Of a stretch of 22,500 nt of DNA, positions 10,228 to 22,500 are shown piece by piece. Every line of letters starts with the position of its first letter. Position 1 is the first letter of the stretch. A model generated the notes under the pieces. It was not told where the DNA came from, made no database searches, and saw only the letters and a program-made list of their open reading frames with translations. This DNA is from Dictyostelium firmibasis (lineage: Eukaryota > Evosea > Eumycetozoa > Dictyosteliales > Dictyosteliaceae). Location: positions 2,592,501 to 2,615,000 of the forward strand of contig CM069765.1 in assembly GCA_036169595.1 (NCBI GenBank), in the 5' to 3' direction. The position numbers and the translations under genes were made by a program.

Positions 10228-10671
10228 CCAACTATACTACAACAACAATTAAATGGAAATATTGGAAATGTAAATAATAGTGTTGGTACAGGTGCTAGTG
10301 GTGGTGCTAGTGCAAGTTCAAGTGCTAATACAGTTTCCAATTTTAGAAAAAGTGGATTTTTTGTTGGTTTTGAAAATTTAATACTATTTTATTCGTCATT
10401 AGATTCTTTTAAAAACCCAAAACTAATTGCGCATATAGGAAATAAAAGGAATGATGATGAATATAATGATAGCGATATTAAAAATAATAAAAATACTGAT
10501 AACAATGCAATTGTTTTTATTGATTCATTTGACGATAGGTTGGTTATATTGGATAAAAATAATAAACAATATCAAATTAAATTACCTTGTGAACCAAACC
10601 AAATTGGGTTTTCACTCGAGTTGATCCAAATTAGAGATTGCCCCACCGAAATATCATGTCGCGACAAATGA
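9060..10671 (+). CDS. WD40-repeat protein resembling the EML family N-terminal propeller
   Basis: Two exons, 9060-9196 and 9342-10671, give 488 residues. Exon 1 encodes a Ser/Asn-rich leader. The GTAAAT donor and ATAG acceptor restore an open frame through FSFFIGENGENIIYSEFEYL. WD-type blades are visible at VIVIWDLISMKQM, FTIFIWDIKQRSI, HINFWTL and NILVFKANN. The order VIVIWD, FIWD and LLTYGDRHINFWTL parallels the start of EML microtubule-associated proteins (VRVWD, LSVWDW, TCGKSHIYFWTL, from memory). A microtubule link is therefore possible but unproven. A poly-Gln tract of about 30 and a Gly/Ala/Ser run interrupt the propeller, probably as a loop. Only part of the two-propeller EML length is present, so it is either a short paralogue or a truncated copy. 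The C-terminus ends in an unusual GC-richer stretch (10620-10671). Confidence 0.75.
10138..10228 (+). repeat. (CAA)n array encoding poly-Gln in the WD40 gene
   Basis: A pure CAA run of about 30 units is read as Gln, with scattered CAA groups on both sides. The other frames give only Asn or Thr runs and do not join to protein sequence. Confidence 0.9.
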
Positions 10672-10898
10672 CAAAATAAAAATTAAATTAAAAAAAAAAA
10701 AAAAGAAAAAAAATTAAAAAAAATAAAAAAAATAAAAAAAATGAAAAATTTTTAATTCGTCGCGTGTGTTGTTGTTTGTATTTTTTTTTTTTTATTTTTA
10801 TTTTATTTTTTATTTTTTTATTTTTTTAATATAATTTTATAACCCATTGCTATAACTTTAAAAGTTATTAGTATTTTTTATTTTTTATTATTATTTTT

Positions 10899-10934
<36 letters not shown>

Positions 10935-11156
10935 ATATATTTTGTTGGTGACTTATTCCAAAAAAAAAAAAAAGGTTTGAACTCCAGTGTAAAAAAAGGT
11001 TTATTTATTATATATATAACCTTTTTTATTTATTTCTATAAATTATATAATTTGTACATAATAACTTTCTATATAAAATAATAATAATAATGATAAAAAG
11101 AATTAAATAATAAATAAAAATAACCAACAAATTCAAATTAAAAAAAAAAATTAAAA
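10672..11156. other. Intergenic region between the WD40 and heptad-repeat genes
   Basis: The region is A/T homopolymer with three small structures. One is GTCGCG-containing sequence at 10756-10770. The second is the perfect palindrome ATAACTTT-A-AAAGTTAT (10852-10868). The third is a hairpin AAAAAAGGTT/AACCTTTTTT (10992-11027). No gene is supported. The A-rich stretch ending at 11156 fits the leader of the next gene. Confidence 0.5.
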
Positions 11157-13389
11157 ATGTTTTCATTTTTTTTTGATTTCTCATTACTGGACTCAGTATT
11201 ATGGGGATTAGTAATTTATTCATTTATTTATATATATTTTTACCCGACATCAGCAGTAAGATTAATCTCTAAAATAAGGTATTATTATAGTTATTTATTT
11301 TTTTATTATTATTTTATAATTTATTATTTTTTATTATAATTAGTTATTAACCAATTCATTCTTTGAAAAAAAAAAAAAAAAAAAAAAAAAAAGAATTATT
11401 ATAAAATATTTTCCATTATTATATTCAAAGAGATCACAAATTTTACCATATTGGAAAACTATATTATTTTATCAAGATGATATTATAGATAAATTACCAA
11501 TTTATGAACAATATTTACCAGAGATAATCGATGTATTACCATATATAGCGCCACATATGCCATTGATATTTGAACATTTACATAAGATTGGTGAAGAGAA
11601 TATACCAAGAGTAATTCATGTCATACCAAAACTTTATCCACATATTCAAGATATATTCATCCATATCGATTCGATAATACCCAATATGGATGAGATATTG
11701 GACAATATCGATATCATTGAGCCATACATTGGTGATTTGTTACCATTTGTCGATCAATTATCACCCCATTTCAAACAACTATCACCTTACCTAGAAGCAT
11801 TATTACCAGACTGTAAAAATACATTACCTTATATGAAAAGATTGGAACCACACATTCCAAAGTTATTACCACATTTACATTTCCTCTCAATTTATTCTCG
11901 ACAGTTGACACCATACATTGATGAACTGTTACCACACATCGATAAGATTCTACCCCATCTAGTTCATATTGACCCTTTGATGCCATTGATCTCCAAAGAG
12001 ATTGATGTTATTCTACCTCACATTGATGTTATATTCGATCATTTCTTTGATATACTTCCATACGCTAGAGATCTCTTACCGAAAGCAAGAATGTTAACTC
12101 CATACGCCTCCTATATTAAACCCCATCTTCAGGATCTAAAGCCAAACATTGATATTCTCATAAAGAATTGTGATTCAATAATACCATACATACCAATTAT
12201 TGAACCACACATTGATCAATTGTTACCTTACATAAAGATACTCATACCTCATATCAACCAATTACTACCATACTCTCATATAATTGCACCACGTTGTTCA
12301 ATTCTTTTACCCTATGCCCCAAAGTTGTTACCTCATCTCAATTTATTGTTACCTCATTCAGCCTTGTTAATGTATCACTCACATAAATTGATACCATTGA
12401 TCAATAAACTCTATCAGTATATTCCAATGTTAATGCCCCATTTCAATTTCCTAATCAACCATATCGATGAACTATTAGAGTGTCAAAGTTCACTATTACC
12501 ATACATAGATATTTTATTACCAAAGTTACATCTCCTTCTTCCATACTCAAAGATTCTATTACAACGCGATAACATTAAAAAGTTAACACCCTTCATTGGT
12601 TCCTTAGCACCCTATGCCCATCATCTCATACCACATTGTGAATCGCTACTCAAACATTTACCACAAATAGCTTCTCATATGCATAACTTAACACCTTATA
12701 TATCAGGTATTTTACCATATTTGAATCAATTGATGGTACACATCGATATAATCGTACCACAGTTGGATTATCTAGCTCCACATATGCAATATCTCGTTCC
12801 ACACTTGGATGTTGTCGTTCCAAATTTACCAAAACTTTTAGATAGAACTAAATCAATTCTACCATATATTCATGAATTAATACCATCAGTCCATAAATTC
12901 ATTCCATTGGTGTCACAGGTATCTGCATCACTTCCAGATAGAACCTTAAAATCAAGTCATTCTCAATCATCTATAAAATATGATTCCTCTTCTTTAACTC
13001 CTGAAAAATCGGAAAAACATCATAAAAGACAAACCTCTGCTGGTAATTTGGGTTTAAATAGTAGTAGTATTAATGGCAATGGTAGTAGTAGTGGCGGTGG
13101 CGGTGGTGTTCCAACAATTGTAATAGGTAATAAAGATAGTAGTAGTATTTATACTGTCGGTACAAATGGTCATTTAAATGCACCAAATAAAATTGATGGT
13201 GGTAATTTAAATTCCCAAAACAACAGCAGCAGTTACACTAATAATATTATTACCAATACCGAAATAACACATGAACATAAAAAGAATTCTTTTAGAGAAA
13301 AAATAAAACATCATTTCTTCAAACATAACAAAGATGATATCGAAGAAGACGTTGATGAAATTGAAAAATTAGAAGGCAGTATCTCCTAA
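11157..13389 (+). CDS. Membrane-anchored protein with 63 tandem heptad repeats, (I/L)xxLLP(H/Y)
   Basis: Two exons, 11157-11278 and 11394-13389, give 705 residues. The split codon AG|A and continuous frame fix the 115-base intron, and an earlier possible donor at 11256 fails on phase. Residues 14-29 form one hydrophobic span (VLWGLVIYSFIYIYFY), probably a signal anchor. Residues 111-553 (nt 11602-12930) are a near-unbroken series of seven-residue units such as IDELLPH, IDKILPH, INQLLPY and APKLLPH. Only one two-residue slip (DN) is seen, and degenerate units continue upstream. Pro at position 6 and His/Tyr at position 7 recur across the array. The tail (about 554-705) is Ser/Asn/Gly-rich, with a basic patch (REKIKHHFFKHNK) and an acidic end. 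I recognise no named family. A proline every seven residues argues against one long helix, so short helices stacked as a solenoid or lying on a membrane are possible. Function is unknown. Confidence 0.85.
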
Positions 13390-13433
13390 AACTTCATGTT
13401 CATCATAAAAATATATTTATAAAGTACAAAAAA

Positions 13434-13548
<115 letters not shown>

Positions 13549-13844
13549 TCAACTATATCTATATCTATATGTACAAAATAATAAATATCAGACATATAAA
13601 TTAAAATAAAAAAAAGTAACGTATTGTAAAATAATTATACGAGTAACGTATTTTTGAAAAAAAAAAAATTTTTTACTTTTTTTTCAATTTTTTTTCTTTT
13701 TTTTTTTTCGTTTTCATTGCCTATAAAACATTTTTTTTTTTTTTTATTTTTCAAACAACAAGTCACACACATAAACAAGATAAATATTTTGTTTTTTGTT
13801 TGTGACCTCCTTTGAATGGTAAGAATCTTTATATTATACAAAAA

Positions 13845-14015
13845 AAATAGAGGTAGTAATCAAAGATAGTATTTTTTCTTCAAAATGATTATAACGATTT
13901 TATTCTGTGTCATCAGCACGGAACTGAAGCATTAGTGTGGAACAATCCTATCTAGTAGTCAAGCCATGATTTTTTATAAAAAATACTATTCTATGATTCT
14001 CGTATCAATCTTTTT
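13845..14015. other. Possible structured non-coding RNA locus
   Basis: Arms ATAGTATTTTTT (13866-13877) and AAAAAATACTAT (13978-13989) can pair over 12 bases, and an outer AATCA/TGATT pair may extend the stem. Between them lies about 100 bases of mixed, GC-richer sequence with an internal hairpin CTGTG...CACGG. A TATA-like TTTATATTATAC lies just upstream (about 13828-13840), and a run of five T (14011-14015) follows. There is no open frame of note. No known RNA family was recognised, so this is a candidate only and strand is uncertain. Confidence 0.3.
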
Positions 14016-14533
14016 ATATTTATTAAAAAAATTATTTGACGCTAATCATTTTTTTTTCTTAAAACAGTTTTTTATAGATTACCCAAGTGAGCTATTTAAT
14101 TTTAACACCCATGTTTTCATTTAAAATAATAAATAAAATAAATGTTCAATATTTTAAAAAAAATTAATGGTTTTATTTATTTCAATTTTTAATTTATTTT
14201 TTTCTTTGTTTGATATGTAAAAAAAATGTTTTTAGTTTGAGACATTGTATTCTACCCAATCTATTTTTACCAAACTTTTGCCAAAGCAAATTTAAATTAA
14301 TTTATAAAAAATCATCACACACTTTTTTTTTTTTCTTTTTTTAATTAAAACCCTTCAAACAATTTAACACCTTTTTATACTTTCAGAAAAAAATAAATAA
14401 AAAAATAATATTCTCCAAAAATATGTTGTTACTTTTTTATTGAAAGTTTTTTGCCTCACCACCATAGTTTTTATAATAAAAAAAAAATTCTTTATTTTTT
14501 TATTTATTTTTTTTGTATTTTTTTTTTTTTTAG

Positions 14534-14656
14534 TTTCATCAATATCATCAACACCCTTAAGAATGGTTATACCAACAGTAATAAATTATCAATGTCTAAT
14601 TCAAAAGGAGGTTGAACATTCTCAAAAATCGCAATTACAAAAACAAAAGCTTGGTC

Positions 14657-14745
<89 letters not shown>

Positions 14746-14805
14746 CGACAACAAACATCAATATTTTCATCACAATCCCCAGAAGTACCGAAAATACCAT
14801 CATAA
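14534..14805 (+). CDS. Doubtful short poly-Gln open frame
   Basis: A T-rich tract ending in TAG (14531-14533) resembles an intron acceptor. The following frame reads SSISSTPLRMVIPTVINYQ, then a Gln tract of about 32, then QRQQTSIFSSQSPEVPKIPS and a stop. The first ATG in this frame is at 14563, giving about 80 residues if used as the start. No convincing upstream exon was found: the ATG at 14425 region stops at once, and the one at 14167 joins in the wrong phase. The non-repeat parts have protein-like composition, so this may be the last exon of a small gene or a decayed gene end. It lies 118 bases before the next gene. Confidence 0.3.
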
Positions 14806-14923
14806 AAAAATCCTTACACTCACAATTAATCACCATTTTTTTTTTTTTTTACCAAACTGATTTCAAGAGATTTTTCAAAAAAAAAATTTTTTTATTTTTT
14901 TTTATAAAAAAATTTATTAAACA

Positions 14924-17735
<2,812 letters not shown>

Positions 17736-18020
17736 ATTCATTACCACTCACCCCATCTTTGTGTTTTAATTGTTAAAAAATTAAAAAATAATAAAATTTA
17801 AATAACACATAGTATTTTTTTTGGTTTTTTTTTTTTTTTTTGGTTTTTTTTTTTTGGTTTGTGTTAACACCCCTTTATTAATAATAAATAAAAAATAAAA
17901 AAATGAGAATAAAAAAAAAAATATAAAAAAATCTTTTTCTAAAAATTCAAATACTTTTTTTTGACATGTTATTTGAAACATCGCTTATGATCTGATTTTT
18001 TTTTTTTTTTTTTTATTGAA

Positions 18021-18052
<32 letters not shown>

Positions 18053-18336
18053 TTTTTTTATTTGCTCAGAAATTTCAAGGTTCTTTTTTTTTATTTATTT
18101 TTTATTTATTTTTTTTCAACAAATATTAAACTTGTAATACTTTGTTTCGAACAGAAAAATAATAAAAAAAATAAATATTATAAATTATTAAATGAAAAAA
18201 GTAATAAAAAAATAATATAAGAGTTCTATTTCCTTTTTTTTTTTTTTTTTGTTAAATCCATTGACCTGATATTTTATTAGTTATTCTTTATAAATTGATT
18301 TATTTTAACTCAATCTTTCCTTAAATATAATAATAT

Positions 18337-18527
<191 letters not shown>

Positions 18528-18940
18528 GTCATTGTGAATTCAAATCTTTGCATTAGTCCATTTATGGTGTTATTAAAACAAAAACAAAAAATAAAATAAA
18601 AAGAAAAAAAAAATTAAAAATAAAAACCACATTCACACACACACAACACTCATCATTTAAGTTTTTTTTTTTATTTTTTTCTATTTTTTTTATAAATTTA
18701 AATTCATTTTTTATTATAATATATTTTTATTATATTTTTTTATTTTTCATTATTTTTTATTTTTTTTATTTATTATTTTTTATTTTAAATTTATTTTTAA
18801 TATTCACACTTTACGGCAACTATTTAATTATAAAGTAATAAAAAAAAAATATTTAAAAAAAATAAATAAAATAAAATAAACAATAAAAAAATCATGTTAT
18901 CTATATCTAGAATTTATTTGTTATATAAAAATTAATTTTA

Positions 18941-18971
<31 letters not shown>

Positions 18972-19912
18972 GTTTTTCTATTTAAAAAATTAAATTTTAA
19001 AAAAAAAAAAAAATTAAAAAAATAATAAAAAAGTAAATAAAAAAAAATTAAAAAAAAAAAAAAATAACAAACTTTATTTTGTAATAATAAAATCAAATAA
19101 TAACGGTAGTAGTGTAATATATCCCGGTTAAACAACAAATATATATATAGCTATATCTCAACATTTTTTCCTTATTAAAAAACTCTACAAACAACAAAAC
19201 TCAAGACAAGATATTTTTGTTATTGCTTTTTTGGGACGAGTTGTTCAAAATCTTTTTTTTTTTTTTTCTTTTAATTTTTTTTTTTTTTATTTTTTTTTTT
19301 ATTTTTTTTAATTTTTTTTTTTATTTTTTATTTTTTATTTTTTTGAAACAAAAAAAAACGGTGCCTCAAAGACACTTAAAAATAACACATATCCATATAA
19401 TAGTGGATCTGAATTTATTATTAAACAGCGATCACAATAGCAAGACCCAATATTATTTAGATAAATAGAAAAATAAAAAAATAAAAAAAAAAACAAAATC
19501 ATTTTTTTAAAAAACAAATAATATATAGTAATAATCATAGAAAAGAATAATTTAGAGTAATAATAGTGAACAATAGGTCGAATAATAAATAAACGAACCG
19601 TTATATAGCATAATAATAGGAAAAAACATATAGTTTAACTTTAAAAAAAAACCCACTACCACAACAAAACAAAGGGTTAACAAATTTAATTTAAAGTGCG
19701 TCTTTTTTTTTATTTTTTTATTTTTTTTTTATTATGTTCTAAAAATAATCACACAGTTGGTTTTTTTTTTTAAAAAAAAAAACAAATTTCTTTATTTTTT
19801 AAAAAATATTAATCCTTTTATTATTTTTTTTTAAAAAATTTTATAGTACCATATTTATTTTCTCAGTAATTATAAATAGAAATTTGCCAAATTCTTAGGC
19901 CATTAAATATAA

Positions 19913-19972
19913 ATACATACATACATACATACATACATACATACATACATACATACATACATACATACATAC
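19913..19972. repeat. (ATAC)15 microsatellite upstream of sestrin
   Basis: Fifteen perfect four-base units end 59 bases before the sestrin ATG, so they are probably in its leader or core promoter. It is the only repeat of this unit in the window. Confidence 0.9.
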
Positions 19973-20031
19973 AAAAAAAACACACAGAAATACATCAGAA
20001 ACAAACATTTATATACCATCACATTTAAATA

Positions 20032-22135
<2,104 letters not shown>

Positions 22136-22500
22136 AATCTTTTTCTTTTTTTTTAATCAAAATATATTTAAAAATAAATAAAATACACAGAAATAATCGT
22201 TCCATGGCAACAATAATAAAAAATAAATAAAAAAAAAAGAAAGAAAAGTAAAAAAATAATATTGGAAATAATATTAAAAAGTCAAAAAAAATCAAAAAAA
22301 AAAATCAAAAAAGAAAACTCAAACTAATAGAATAAGGTGGTTTGATAACACAATAAACTAAAAAAAACAATGGGTCAATTGATTAAAATTAATTGATTTA
22401 TCTTTTTTTTATCTTTTTGCAAAATATTTACAAAATTTTTCTTTTTTTTTTTTCTCAAATTGTTACTGTTTTGTGATAAAATACTCCAATAATAAATAAA
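22136..22500. other. Region downstream of sestrin to the window end
   Basis: A/T-rich 3' flank with no supported gene. Several AATAAA signals follow the stop. A short ATG frame at about 22370 stops after eight codons. Confidence 0.5.

Noticed and set aside
13885-13930. ATGATTA ... CTGA as box C and D of a snoRNA
   Set aside because: Box C deviates from the consensus and no terminal stem pairs next to the boxes; only a general RNA candidate is kept.
14167-14216. Possible small first exon (hydrophobic, 16 codons) for the poly-Gln frame
   Set aside because: Splicing from 14217 to 14534 gives the wrong phase and a stop after about 27 codons.
19217-19468. Open frame with poly-Phe then KQKKTVPQRHLK
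   Set aside because: Most of it is a T-run translation; the remainder lacks its own start and domain-like features, and better fits a promoter or leader.
22370-22396. ATG frame MGQLIKIN, a possible myristoylated N-terminus
   Set aside because: It stops after eight codons and has no donor site.

Overview
The window is very AT-rich. It has long A and T runs, (AAT)n and (CAA)n arrays read as poly-Asn and poly-Gln inside genes, short AT-rich GT-AG introns and A-rich start contexts. This is the signature of a dictyostelid social amoeba, most likely Dictyostelium discoideum. I saw no tRNA, rRNA, CRISPR array or transposase gene. Identifications come from reading translations by eye; no database search was run.

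Layout. 1-1200 (+): 3' part of a membrane-tethered bZIP transcription factor. 2287-3507 (+): secreted-type DOMON plus cytochrome b561 redox protein with one intron. 3673-5356 (-): RCC1-repeat protein with two introns, convergent with the b561 gene. 6457-8074 (+): methionine aminopeptidase 1, four exons. 9060-10671 (+): WD40 protein resembling the EML family, two exons, with a poly-Gln insert. 11157-13389 (+): an unusual protein with one N-terminal membrane segment followed by 63 consecutive seven-residue repeats. 14534-14805 (+): a doubtful poly-Gln open frame. 14924-17735 (+): an OLD-family-like ATPase with an ABC-type head and a Toprim-like domain, ending in a long Asn tract. 20032-22135 (+): sestrin, three exons.

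Splice sites were chosen so that GT-AG boundaries, reading phase and protein continuity agree. All six multi-exon genes close in frame under these models.

The genes are not an operon and share no obvious pathway. Several are housekeeping or stress genes (MetAP1, sestrin, a membrane-tethered bZIP). The two most unusual are the heptad-repeat protein and the OLD-like ATPase. The latter belongs to a family best known from bacterial phage defence. Intergenic DNA is mostly homopolymer and microsatellite, but several GC-richer or hairpin-forming islets do not fit that background and are listed as findings.
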